From the NCBI GenBank assembly GCA_002440235.1, contig DJRZ01000077.1, positions 257 through 38,012 of the forward strand: 37,756 nt of DNA. The letters are read 5' to 3'. A program made the translations under genes and the position numbers. This document shows positions 25,991-34,350 of the stretch, piece by piece. How positions within the stretch are numbered: position 1 is the first letter of the stretch; each line of letters opens with the position of its first letter. The notes under the pieces are model-generated. The model was given only the letters and a program-made list of their open reading frames with translations. It was not told where the DNA came from and ran no database searches. The stretch comes from Alphaproteobacteria bacterium UBA6347 (GTDB lineage: Bacteria; Pseudomonadota; Alphaproteobacteria; CAAGCB01; CAG-977).

Positions 25991-27766
25991 TTACAGCGGA
26001 GCGCAGGCTTGCGTCAGCCAATCCGCCGTTTGCGGGTCGACCAGCGGCGAAACGATGCGGCGAATGCGGGCGTGATATCCGTCCAGCCACGCTTTTTCGC
26101 GCGGGGTCAGCTGGGATTTGTCGATCAGGCGGCGGTCAAATGGCGCGAGGCTGAGCGTCGACAGTCCCAGCGTTTTGATCTCCGCCCCTTCGACGGGGGG
26201 TAGGGGTTCGACCATGACGACGTTTTCCAGCCGAATGCCGAACGCGTCGGGTTTGTAGTACCCCGGTTCGTTCGAAATCAGCATGCCCGGCATCAGCGGG
26301 ACTTTCCCCAGTCCGCGCGAAATGCGCTGGGGACCTTCGTGCACCGACAGATAGCTGCCGACGCCGTGCCCCGTGCCGTGGGCGAAATCGACGCCGTCGC
26401 GCCACAAGAACTGGCGCGCCAGAACGTCCAGCTGTCCGCCCGTCGTTCCTTCGCAAAACGCGATGGTCGCGATGGCGATATGCCCCTTTAACACTTGGGT
26501 GTAGCGTTTCTTTTCCAAAGCGGACGCGTCGCCGACCGCGATCGTGCGGGTGATGTCCGTCGTGCCGTCCAGATACTGCGCGCCCGTGTCGATCAAAAAC
26601 ATCGCGTTGTTTCTGATCGGGGAATCGTTTTTGCCGCCCGTGTGATAGTGAATGTACGCCGCGTTTTTGCCCGACGCCGCGATGGTGGCGAAGCTTTCGC
26701 CGCGGTAAAGCGGATTGTCCCGACGAAATTCGTCGATTTTGCGGACGGCGTCGGTTTCTTTCAGTCCGCCTTTGGGGGCTTCGCGGTCGAACCAGCTTAA
26801 AAAGCGGCACATCGCGATGCCGTCTTTGACGTGGGCGTTGACGGCGCCGTCGCGTTCCGTGATGTTTTTGCACGCCTTGCGGATCAGGCAGGGGTCTTCT
26901 TTGGCGTGGACGACCGCACCCGCCGCGGACAGGCGTTCGTAAATCCACGCGGGCGACTGCGCCATATCCAGACTGACGCGCGCCTGTTGCAGTCCCAGCG
27001 CGTCCAAAATCGCGGGCAGAACGGCGGGACGCCTGATTTCCACCAGCGGGCTGAGTTTCGAACGCAGCAGATCCGTGATTTTGTTTTCGTCGACGAACCA
27101 GTCCAGCGTTCCGTTTTTATACAGAACGGCGAACGACTGCACGACCGGAATGAAAGGAATGTCGCGTCCGCGCACGTTCAACAGCCAGGCGATCGATTCG
27201 GGCGACGTCAGAACCAGCGCGTCGTCCTGTTCCAGTCCCACAGCCGCGGTGATGTCGGCGATTTTCGACGTGCTGTCCAGCCCCGTGTAGTTTTCGGGCA
27301 GGAAAACCGCCCGTTCGACGGGGGCTTTCGGTTTGTCCGTCCACATCGCGTCGATCGGGTTTAAGGGAACGGGCGCGATCTTCGCCCCGTTTTTCGCGCA
27401 CGCCGCCGCCATTTTTTTGACCTCGTCCGGCGTGTGCAGCCATGAATCGTACCCGATGCGGGCGCCGTTCGGCAACGCGGCGAACAACCAGTCCCCCGCG
27501 CGCGCGTCGGGCGTTTGAACGACGGTGAAACGTTTGGGGTCGGTTTCCTTTTGCGCCTGCAACGTATAGCGTCCGTCCACGAACAAAAACGCGCGGTCGA
27601 GCAGAACGACGGCTTCGCCCGCCGAACCCGAAAAGCCCGTCAGCCATTCAAGGCGTTTCGCGCTTGGCGCGACGTATTCGCCCTGATATTCGTCGGCGGT
27701 CGGAACCAAAAAGCCGAAAAAGCCGTTTTTCAGCATCCATTCCCGCAGCGCGGTTAATTTGTCCAT
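25991..27766 (-). CDS. Aminopeptidase P family protein (Xaa-Pro aminopeptidase, M24B)
   Basis: The 591-residue protein has the three-domain layout of long aminopeptidase P enzymes: two creatinase-like N-terminal domains (about residues 1-300) and a C-terminal pita-bread domain. Metal ligands are visible in order: Asp in FLIDTGAQYLDGTTDITRT (two), His in GHGVGSYLSVHEGP, Glu in ISNEPGYY and Glu in RLENVVMVEP. The enzyme should remove an N-terminal residue before proline in the cytoplasm, using two metal ions. It lies between prmA and trkH with gaps of 16 and 21 bases, so it is part of the minus-strand transcript. Confidence 0.94.
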   Translation of the reverse strand: MDKLTALREWMLKNGFFGFLVPTADEYQGEYVAPSAKRLEWLTGFSGSAGEAVVLLDRAFLFVDGRYTLQAQKETDPKRFTVVQTPDARAGDWLFAALPNGARIGYDSWLHTPDEVKKMAAACAKNGAKIAPVPLNPIDAMWTDKPKAPVERAVFLPENYTGLDSTSKIADITAAVGLEQDDALVLTSPESIAWLLNVRGRDIPFIPVVQSFAVLYKNGTLDWFVDENKITDLLRSKLSPLVEIRRPAVLPAILDALGLQQARVSLDMAQSPAWIYERLSAAGAVVHAKEDPCLIRKACKNITERDGAVNAHVKDGIAMCRFLSWFDREAPKGGLKETDAVRKIDEFRRDNPLYRGESFATIAASGKNAAYIHYHTGGKNDSPIRNNAMFLIDTGAQYLDGTTDITRTIAVGDASALEKKRYTQVLKGHIAIATIAFCEGTTGGQLDVLARQFLWRDGVDFAHGTGHGVGSYLSVHEGPQRISRGLGKVPLMPGMLISNEPGYYKPDAFGIRLENVVMVEPLPPVEGAEIKTLGLSTLSLAPFDRRLIDKSQLTPREKAWLDGYHARIRRIVSPLVDPQTADWLTQACAPL

Positions 27767-27782
27767 GGCGTTATCCCCCTTG

Positions 27783-28673
27783 TCAGCGTCCGACGATCAG
27801 CGTGCTCCACCCTTCCAGACGGTAGCGTTTTTTCAAATTCAGTCCGACGCGGCGGTGCGCGTCCAGCACCCACGCTTCTTGCCGGCAGAGCATGCCGGAC
27901 AGAACCGCCAGCCCGTCGGGGGCGAGAACGGAAGCCAGATCTTTCGCCATCAAGGTCAGCGGGCGCGCCAGAATGTTCGAAAACACCAGATCGTAGGGGG
28001 CTTTGGAACGGACGATCAGCGGTTTGTAGCCGTTGCCCGCGTAGGCGGAAATATAGCGCGACAGGTGGTTGTTTTTCGCGTTTTCCTTTGTCACGCGCAC
28101 GGATTCGGGATCGATGTCCGCCGCCACGACGTCCGTTTTGAACGTCAGCGCCGCCGCCAGACTCAGAATGCCCGAACCGCACCCCATGTCCAGAATTTTG
28201 CGCGGGCGTTTGAAACGCGCTATTTCCTCCATCGCCATCAGGCACCCTTTGGTCGTGAAGTGTTCGCCCGACCCGAACGCCGTCGCGGCGTCGATTTTCA
28301 GCGACAGTTTCGTCGCGGGGGGCGGTTCCTTGATGTGCGACCCGTAAATGTAGTATCTGCCGACCGACACGGGGGCGAAGCTGATCAGGCTTTCGCGCAG
28401 CCAGTCCCTTTGCGCCAGTTCGGTCAGTTCGTAGGGCGGCAGTTCGACGCCCGCCGCGGTCGCCGCCAGAGAAAGCGACGCGTCCAGCAACGCTTCGTCG
28501 GGACGGTTTTCAAAAATGGCGTCCAGTTTCCACTTGCCCCTGTCCGCGCCCGTTTCGATTTCGGACGCCAGCAGAGCCGTGTCGCCGCCGTCCAAAGCGC
28601 GTTCGAAAAACGGAACCGCGTCGGGGGGAAGAATGAAGGAAATTTGCCAGTTGCTTGCGGGTTGAGTGTCCAT
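27783..28673 (-). CDS. prmA: Ribosomal protein L11 methyltransferase
   Basis: PrmA trimethylates ribosomal protein L11 using S-adenosylmethionine. The 296-residue product has a short substrate-binding N-terminal domain, the linker ending LKIDAATAFGSGEHFTTKGC and a Rossmann methyltransferase domain with LDMGCGSGILSLAAA as the AdoMet loop. The acidic VVAADIDPESVRVTKEN segment and the SNILARPL segment (the NxxA-type active-site motif of PrmA) follow. All core motifs look intact. The start codon shares one base with the stop of uvrD (TAATG), which indicates translational coupling. Confidence 0.94.
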   Translation of the reverse strand: MDTQPASNWQISFILPPDAVPFFERALDGGDTALLASEIETGADRGKWKLDAIFENRPDEALLDASLSLAATAAGVELPPYELTELAQRDWLRESLISFAPVSVGRYYIYGSHIKEPPPATKLSLKIDAATAFGSGEHFTTKGCLMAMEEIARFKRPRKILDMGCGSGILSLAAALTFKTDVVAADIDPESVRVTKENAKNNHLSRYISAYAGNGYKPLIVRSKAPYDLVFSNILARPLTLMAKDLASVLAPDGLAVLSGMLCRQEAWVLDAHRRVGLNLKKRYRLEGWSTLIVGR

Positions 28674-31000
28674 TACGCTTTTTCCAAATAGTCAGCCATT
28701 ATCTTTTTCGTCGCGCCGTCGTCGAACAGAACCTCGGTCGATTTGCCCGACGCGGAAACGACCGTGCCGCGTCCGTATTTTTCGTGCCAAACCGTCGTTC
28801 CGGCGGGAAAGACGGGCTTCGCGGCGGCGGTCTTCTTTTCCTTTTTAATAAAATACGCGCGGTTTGTATAGTCTTTGTTGTATCCGCCGCCGTAACTTTT
28901 GCGTTCGCGACCGTCGTATTCGTCGCCGTCCGGCGCGTCGTAGCGGTCGAAACCGAAGCGGTCGGTTTTGGAAAAACGTCCCCAGCCGTCGCCGTAACGG
29001 TCGAAATCGTCCCCGCCGTAACGGTCGCCGCCGTATCCGCCGCCGCGGGAATTTCCGTAATTGTAATATTCCGGGTTTGTAAAATCGACGTGTTCAGGCG
29101 GTATCTCTTCAATGAAACTTGATTTTTCCCTGTATTCAGTATGACCATACACGTAACGTGAGTTCACGTATGATATATAAACTTCTTTCTTTGCGCGCGT
29201 GATGCCGACGTAAGCCAGACGGCGCTCCTCTTCCAATCCCTTGCCGTTGTTTTCGTCCAGCGATTTTTTGTTGGGGAACTGACCTTCTTCCCAGCCGGGC
29301 AGGAAAACGACGTCGAATTCCAGCCCCTTTGCGGCGTGTAAGGTCATTACGGATACAAAATCGCCTTCTGCTGTAGCTACTTCATTGTCAGTTACTAAGC
29401 TGACGTATTCCAAATATTGTTCGAAATTTTCGTATTTGCTTTTAAATTCGCCGATCAGTTCCTGAATGTTCTCGATTCTGCCGTCCGATTCGGGCGTTTT
29501 GTCCGCGCGGCGCATGTCCATATACCCGCTTTGTTCCAGCATCAGGCGCAACATGTCCGCGCAAGGCGTGTCGTTCGTTTGCCCGCGCCAGCCGTCGAAC
29601 AGGGAAAACAGTCTTTCCAACCCCGTTTTCGCCGTGCCGCGCAACGCTTTTCGCGCCAGCAGGTCTTCGGCGGCTTCGTAACAGGAAATCGATTTTTCCT
29701 GTGCGTGTTCGCGGATTGTCTGCATCGCCGCGTCGCCGATGCCGCGTCTGGGTTTCGACGCCACGCGCGCGAACGCCATGTCGTCCCGTTTGCTGACCAG
29801 TAGACGAATGTAAGCCGTCGCATCGCGGATTTCCTCGCGTTCGTAAAACCGCATGCCGCCGATGACCCTGTACGCGACGCCGTATTGCAGTAAAGCGTCT
29901 TCGACGGCGCGCATTTGCGACGTCGCGCGCACCAGAACCGCCATGCCCGACAGCGGCGTCCCGTTCCGCTGTTCGCGTTCGATTAAGTCGCAGATTTTAT
30001 AAGCTTCCTCGTCCCCGGTTTGATATCTTGTAATTCTGATTTTATTTCCTGTAATTTTTTCACGTTCTGGCGCGGGACGCAAAGTCTTCCCCAGTCTGTC
30101 GCGGTTGTGCGCGATCAGTCCGGACGCGCCCGCCAGAATGTGCGCGGTCGAACGGTAGTTGCTTTCCAGTCTGACAACCGTCGCGTTCGGAAAATCCTGT
30201 TCGAAACGCAAGATGTTGCCGACCTCCGCCCCGCGCCACGAATAAATCGACTGGTCGTCGTCGCCGACGCAGCACAGGTTGCCGTGTCCCGCCGCCAGCA
30301 GACGCAGCCACAGGTATTGGGCGACGTTGGTGTCCTGATATTCGTCGACCAAGATGTATTTGAACTGCTGGCGCAAAGCCTTTAAAATTTCGGGGCTGGA
30401 ATTGAACAGTTCCAGACAGTACAGCAGCAAATCCCCGAAATCGACGGCGTTCATCGCGCGCAGGCGTTCCTGATACGCCGCGTACAGCCGTTTGACCAAA
30501 GGCGTCGCGCCGAAGGGGGCTTGGTCGGCTTTGTCGGGGGACAGCCCCTGATCCTTCAGCCGCTGGATTTGGTTTAAAACGGACTGCGGCGACGCGTTTT
30601 TCAAATCGATTTGCGCGTCCGTCATGATCTGTTTCAGCAGACGTTCCTGATCCGACGCGTCCAACACGGTGAAGCCCGCCGACAATCCGACCTTTTCGGG
30701 GTGGGCGCGCAAGATCCGCAATCCGATGCGGTGAAAAGTCCCCAGCCAGATGAACCGCGCGGCGTCGCCGATCATCGCGTTCAGGCGTTCCTGCATTTCA
30801 TTGGCGGCTTTGTTGGTGAACGTGACGGCAAGACATTGAAAAGGCAACGCCTTTTGCGACAGGACGATATGCGCCAGACGGGTCGTCAGAACGGTCGTCT
30901 TGCCCGTTCCCGCGCCCGACAGCACCAGCACGGGACCTTCGGTCGTTTCAACGGCTTTGCGCTGTTCGGGGTTCAGTTTGTCAAATAAAGAATCGATCAT
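28673..31000 (-). CDS. uvrD: UvrD/PcrA-type DNA helicase with Gly/Tyr/Arg-rich linker
   Basis: This 775-residue SF1A helicase should unwind DNA in repair. Motif I is SGAGTGKTTVL, motif II is VDEYQDTN, motif III QSIYSWRGA, motif V LHAAKGLEFDVVFLPG and motif VI YVGITRAKK. The C-terminus ends in a small Tudor-like domain (GTTVWHEKYGRGTVVSASG). Between motif VI and that domain lies an unusual stretch of about 70 residues, rich in Gly, Tyr, Arg and Asp (encoded near 28880-29070), which looks disordered. Three internal patches use codons unlike the rest of the window. The stop shares one base with the prmA start. A possible promoter lies at 31026-31055. Confidence 0.94.
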   Translation of the reverse strand: MIDSLFDKLNPEQRKAVETTEGPVLVLSGAGTGKTTVLTTRLAHIVLSQKALPFQCLAVTFTNKAANEMQERLNAMIGDAARFIWLGTFHRIGLRILRAHPEKVGLSAGFTVLDASDQERLLKQIMTDAQIDLKNASPQSVLNQIQRLKDQGLSPDKADQAPFGATPLVKRLYAAYQERLRAMNAVDFGDLLLYCLELFNSSPEILKALRQQFKYILVDEYQDTNVAQYLWLRLLAAGHGNLCCVGDDDQSIYSWRGAEVGNILRFEQDFPNATVVRLESNYRSTAHILAGASGLIAHNRDRLGKTLRPAPEREKITGNKIRITRYQTGDEEAYKICDLIEREQRNGTPLSGMAVLVRATSQMRAVEDALLQYGVAYRVIGGMRFYEREEIRDATAYIRLLVSKRDDMAFARVASKPRRGIGDAAMQTIREHAQEKSISCYEAAEDLLARKALRGTAKTGLERLFSLFDGWRGQTNDTPCADMLRLMLEQSGYMDMRRADKTPESDGRIENIQELIGEFKSKYENFEQYLEYVSLVTDNEVATAEGDFVSVMTLHAAKGLEFDVVFLPGWEEGQFPNKKSLDENNGKGLEEERRLAYVGITRAKKEVYISYVNSRYVYGHTEYREKSSFIEEIPPEHVDFTNPEYYNYGNSRGGGYGGDRYGGDDFDRYGDGWGRFSKTDRFGFDRYDAPDGDEYDGRERKSYGGGYNKDYTNRAYFIKKEKKTAAAKPVFPAGTTVWHEKYGRGTVVSASGKSTEVLFDDGATKKIMADYLEKA

Positions 31001-31025
31001 GACTTTGCTTTCAGGTTGATGAGTC

Positions 31026-31055
31026 CTTTTACCCCGAAAGCGGACGAAAATTCAA
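31026..31055 (-). promoter_or_regulatory. Possible promoter for uvrD
   Basis: Read on the minus strand, TTGAAT (complement of 31050-31055) is followed after 18 bases by TAAAAG (complement of 31026-31031), 25 bases before the uvrD start. The -10 box deviates from consensus at its last base and the spacer is long, so this is a candidate only. Readthrough from the repeat-protein gene is an alternative. Confidence 0.35.
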
Positions 31056-31090
31056 GAACAAAAACGGTACGGCGGCGGGACGCCGATTCG

Positions 31091-33289
31091 TCAGCGCGTC
31101 AGTCCTTTGAGCATTTTCAAAACTTTGCCGACGTTGACGGTTTTCCCGCTCTTGCCGCGAATGTTCACGCCGTCGCGTCCGATCGTGATGCCGAATTTCG
31201 TCTGCCCGCGCTCGTCCTGCGACCTGATGCCGATGCCCGACGAATTGCGGTCGATGACGACCGTGTTTCCGGACTGGTTTTGCGTGATGGCGGCGTGGAC
31301 GTTCATGTTTTTCGTGTCGTAGTTCAGCGCCGTGATCGTCACGCCCTTTTTGGTCGGATCGGCGGATTGCGTCACCATGCCGTTAAACGTGACCTTGCCG
31401 TTTTTATCGATGTGCATCTGGTTGGAAACGCCGCCCTTGTTGTGCGAAATGTTGGCGGAGTTTTTGTCCAGCCTGACGCCCGTCTGACTGCCGTTGTTAT
31501 GGTTGATCTGCGTCGCGGCGTGTCCGGCGCGCAGGTCGACAGAGTTGTTGCGCAGAACCGTTCCGTCTTTCAGTTCGATCTTGTCGGCGTGGGCGTAAAC
31601 GTTCGCGCCTTTGCCCTTTTCGTTCAAAACATCAATGTTTTTACAGCCGTCTTCGGACACGACGCCGACTTTCTGCCCCGCGGAGTTGTTGTCGACGACC
31701 AGCCGCGTTCCGGATTGGTTGTCGGTAATCGCGGCGTGGACGTTCATGCTCTTCGTGTCGAAATTGGCGGTCGTCAGCGTCGCGCCGCTTTGCGTTCTGT
31801 CGGCGGCTTGATTCAAACTGCCGTTGAACGTGATTTTGCCGTCTTTGTCGATGTGCATCGTCGCGAACGACGTCTTGCCGTCGTTATAGGTAATGTTCGT
31901 GTTGCCCGTCGGGGAAACGTCGACGTCGGTCGCCGCCGCGCCGTTGACGCCGAAACCGGCGCCTGTCGCGTTTTGCGCGTTGACTTTCGCCAGCAGGTCG
32001 TCCAGACGCACCGTCGGAGTCGATGCGGTTTGCGGCGCGAAATGCGCGGAAACGGTGTCGACCGTCTGTTCGACGGCGTCTTTCGCCGCGCCGAACGAAT
32101 GGGAAATGCAGTCGTTGACGGCGTTCGCCACGTCGTCGTTCGCATACGCCGCAACTGCCGAAACCGTCAGCAGACCGATCGCCGCGCCGCCGACTTTCAG
32201 CCAAGCGGATTTCGAGCCGCCGCCGTCGCGCAGCTCCTTGACGCTGTTGCGCAGGTTGTCCGAATTTTTGACGGCGCCGAGCGCGATGCCGACGGCGCGC
32301 ATGCCGGGAATGACGCGCAGGGTGTTCTGCCCGATCTCCATCAGTTTCTGCCGTCCCTTCGGCGAACGGACAAAGTCCCACAGACTTTTTTTCTCGGTCG
32401 CGTCGCCGCGTTTGTATTCGGCGAAGTCTTTGCGCATGGCGTTGATGCCCGCAACGGCTTTGTACGCCGAAAAAACGCGCCCCAACGTCATCGCCGCCGC
32501 CGTGTTGCCGACCAGTTTCGCCGCGATGTAGGTTTTGGGGTATTTCTGTTTGAACGACGCGTCCAGATCGCGCACGCGCCGGACAAAAGGCGAATCTTTC
32601 ACCCGTTTTTCCAGCGCGTCGGAAAACGTTTGCAATTCCGCGCCGGCGAACGACAGCGTAGCGCCCTTGAAATCCGCGCGGTCGGATTCCGAATCGGGCA
32701 GACCGAACCGTCCGGCGATGTCGGCTTGTTTCCCGCCGCGCACCATATCGGCGATTTCGGCGATGTCGCCGATCGTGCGGCGGTGATAGTCCGCGTCGTT
32801 TTCCGGCTGCTGCGGGCGCGCGTCGAAATAGCGGGCGGCGTAATATTTGATTTCCAGTTCCGTTTCGACCTCGCGCCGAATCGCCATGAAGTTCGTCAGC
32901 GTTTTAGGCGTTTGCGCGTATTCGTCGGACGCCATTCTTTTCGCCGCCAGCAGAATCGCCGTCCGCGAAAAATCGTTTTGCGGCGCCTGACGTTCGACCA
33001 GCCCCGTCAGCCCGATCAGAACCTGATGGTTTTTCGCGAAGTTGTCGACCGTTGAACGGGCGAAGGGCTTCGTGTTCGAATCGATGTCCGCCTGAAAGCG
33101 TTTGCGCGCCTGTTTGTAAATCTCTTCTTCGGATTTGGGCGTCAGAGCGCCTTTTTCGGCATTCAGGCACTGCGTCAAAATCAGGTTGCGCAGGGACGCG
33201 GGCATGCGGTCGAACGGCAGATTCAGCTGTTCCATAGGGATATAGTAGTTCGTCTGCAAAAAGTCGATGACATACTGCGGTAATTCCAT
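31091..33289 (-). CDS. Unrecognised 732-residue protein with duplicated beta-rich modules
   Basis: I do not recognise this family. The N-terminal 355 residues are polar and mostly helical, opening with ELPQYVIDFLQTNYYIPMEQ. A hydrophobic segment follows at 361-383 (SAWLKVGGAAIGLLTVSAVA within it), suggesting a single membrane pass or an internal signal. The C-terminal 330 residues are Asn/Gly/Asp-rich and beta-prone. They contain a 61-residue module present twice, at residues 478-538 and 625-685, which share MHIDK, TFNG, MNVHAAIT and NQSG; 39 of 61 positions match. A shorter related end (GITIGRDGVNIRGKSGK) closes the protein. This style resembles beta-solenoid or fibre-like repeats of surface or secreted proteins, but that is inference. 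No classical N-terminal signal is seen. It has a plausible private promoter at 33327-33354. Confidence 0.75.
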   Translation of the reverse strand: MELPQYVIDFLQTNYYIPMEQLNLPFDRMPASLRNLILTQCLNAEKGALTPKSEEEIYKQARKRFQADIDSNTKPFARSTVDNFAKNHQVLIGLTGLVERQAPQNDFSRTAILLAAKRMASDEYAQTPKTLTNFMAIRREVETELEIKYYAARYFDARPQQPENDADYHRRTIGDIAEIADMVRGGKQADIAGRFGLPDSESDRADFKGATLSFAGAELQTFSDALEKRVKDSPFVRRVRDLDASFKQKYPKTYIAAKLVGNTAAAMTLGRVFSAYKAVAGINAMRKDFAEYKRGDATEKKSLWDFVRSPKGRQKLMEIGQNTLRVIPGMRAVGIALGAVKNSDNLRNSVKELRDGGGSKSAWLKVGGAAIGLLTVSAVAAYANDDVANAVNDCISHSFGAAKDAVEQTVDTVSAHFAPQTASTPTVRLDDLLAKVNAQNATGAGFGVNGAAATDVDVSPTGNTNITYNDGKTSFATMHIDKDGKITFNGSLNQAADRTQSGATLTTANFDTKSMNVHAAITDNQSGTRLVVDNNSAGQKVGVVSEDGCKNIDVLNEKGKGANVYAHADKIELKDGTVLRNNSVDLRAGHAATQINHNNGSQTGVRLDKNSANISHNKGGVSNQMHIDKNGKVTFNGMVTQSADPTKKGVTITALNYDTKNMNVHAAITQNQSGNTVVIDRNSSGIGIRSQDERGQTKFGITIGRDGVNIRGKSGKTVNVGKVLKMLKGLTR
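31235..31417 (-). repeat. Second copy of the 61-residue module (residues 625-685)
   Basis: This stretch encodes the module starting MHIDKNGKVTFNG. Compared with the first copy it keeps 39 of 61 residues, with the differences spread evenly, so the duplication is not recent. The copies start 147 codons apart. Confidence 0.85.
31676..31858 (-). repeat. First copy of the 61-residue module (residues 478-538)
   Basis: This stretch encodes the module starting MHIDKDGKITFNG and ending DNNSAG. Alternating hydrophobic and polar positions with regular Gly and Asn turns suggest stacked beta strands. Confidence 0.85.
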
Positions 33290-33326
33290 GACGCGCCCCT
33301 TTTGTGAAAAAAAGACTCTTATTGAC

Positions 33327-33354
33327 AGAATATCAGAAAAATTTGTCGAAACAA
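33327..33354 (-). promoter_or_regulatory. Predicted promoter of the unrecognised repeat-protein gene
   Basis: On the minus strand TTGTTT (complement of 33349-33354) and TATTCT (complement of 33327-33332) lie 16 bases apart, about 38 bases before the start codon at 33289. The surrounding gap is markedly AT-richer than neighbouring genes. An imperfect inverted repeat (TTGACA at 33322-33327 against TGTCGA at 33345-33350) brackets the -10 box and could be an operator. Confidence 0.5.
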
Positions 33355-33398
33355 TCTTTTTTTGATGATCCGTTTTGAAATCCGGTGAAATTTTAAGG

Positions 33399-33428
33399 TT
33401 TCTTTTTCGCTCTCCGCTATGCTATTTT
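33399..33428 (+). promoter_or_regulatory. Weak promoter candidate for the rml operon
   Basis: TTTCTT (33399-33404) and TATTTT (33423-33428) are 18 bases apart and end 32 bases before the rmlA start. An overlapping TATGCT at 33418-33423 could serve as the -10 box instead. Neither choice has a strong -35 element. The position in the divergent gap is right for a promoter. Confidence 0.3.
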
Positions 33429-33460
33429 ATCCGAAACCGATTGTTAAGGAGTTTCTATCC

Positions 33461-34348
33461 ATGAAAGGCATTATTCTGGCGGGCGGATCGGGAACGCGGC
33501 TGTATCCCGCGACGATCGCGCTGTCCAAACAGATGATTCCCGTTTATGACAAGCCCATGATCTATTACCCGATGTCGCTGCTGATGCGCGCGGGGATTCG
33601 GGACGTGCTGGTCATTTCCACGCCGACCGACCTGCCGGGATTCGAACGGCTGTTCGGCGACGGGGCGCATTTGGGCATGAACGTTTCCTACGCGGAGCAA
33701 GCCGTTCCGAACGGGCTGGCGCAGGCGTTCGTCATCGGCGCGGACTTCATCGGAAACGACACGGCGGCGCTGGTGCTGGGGGACAACATCTTTCACGGGC
33801 ACGCGCTGACGCAGCAGCTGGAAAGCGCGGCGCGAATCAAGGACGGGGCGGTCGTCTTCGGCTGTTACGTCCAGGATCCCGAACGCTACGGCGTCGTCGA
33901 ATTCGACAAGGATTTCAACGCCGTCAGTATCGAGGAAAAGCCCGCCAAACCTAAATCGAACTACGCCGTTCCGGGGCTGTATTTCTATGACAACGGCGTC
34001 GTCGAAATCGCGAAAAGCCTGAAACCGTCGGCGCGCGGCGAATACGAAATCACCGACGTGAACAAGGAATACCTGCGCCGCGGAAAGCTGAAGGTCAACG
34101 TGTTTTCGCGCGACATCGACTGGTTCGATACGGGAACGCACGACAGTCTGTTGCAGGCGTCCTCCTACGTCGAGGCGATCGAAAAGCGCAAGGGGATCAA
34201 AATCGCCTGCTTGGAGGAAATCGCATTTGTCAAAGGGTTCATTTCCCGCGAAGAACTGCGCGAACGCGGCGAATCGATGGCTAAAACGGGATACGGACAG
34301 TATCTGCTGAAACTCGCCGCCGGCGAAATCCGCGCGCCGGAGATCTGA
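33461..34348 (+). CDS. rmlA: Glucose-1-phosphate thymidylyltransferase
   Basis: RmlA (RfbA) makes dTDP-glucose from glucose-1-phosphate and dTTP, the first step to dTDP-L-rhamnose. The N-terminal nucleotide-binding signature [16 protein letters not shown], then [17 protein letters not shown] and [11 protein letters not shown], are typical. [16 protein letters not shown] and the [17 protein letters not shown] segment complete the active site. The product is 295 residues, the usual length. I start at the ATG at 33461 because AAGGAG lies 8 bases upstream; the in-frame ATG at 33419 falls within the putative promoter. It is the first of four genes in the order A-C-D-B. Confidence 0.96.
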   Translation: MKGIILAGGSGTRLYPATIALSKQMIPVYDKPMIYYPMSLLMRAGIRDVLVISTPTDLPGFERLFGDGAHLGMNVSYAEQAVPNGLAQAFVIGADFIGNDTAALVLGDNIFHGHALTQQLESAARIKDGAVVFGCYVQDPERYGVVEFDKDFNAVSIEEKPAKPKSNYAVPGLYFYDNGVVEIAKSLKPSARGEYEITDVNKEYLRRGKLKVNVFSRDIDWFDTGTHDSLLQASSYVEAIEKRKGIKIACLEEIAFVKGFISREELRERGESMAKTGYGQYLLKLAAGEIRAPEI

Positions 34349-34350
34349 CC

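Noticed and set aside
31060..31085. Terminator after the repeat-protein gene (minus strand CGGCG-TCC-CGCCG)
   Set aside because: The stem is only five base pairs and the T run begins about seven bases away, so it does not fit an intrinsic terminator well.
31235..31858. CRISPR-like or mobile repeat
   Set aside because: The two copies are coding, diverged and only two in number, and match protein modules rather than short DNA repeats.
31016..33055. Plus-strand open frame of 679 codons opposite the unrecognised repeat protein
   Set aside because: The minus-strand frame has a promoter, a ribosome site and internal protein repeats, while the plus-strand product is a biased Arg/Val/Asp-rich shadow.
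33419..33460. Longer rmlA reading from the ATG at 33419
   Set aside because: The extra 14 residues precede the universal nucleotide-binding N-terminus, and AAGGAG is positioned for the ATG at 33461.
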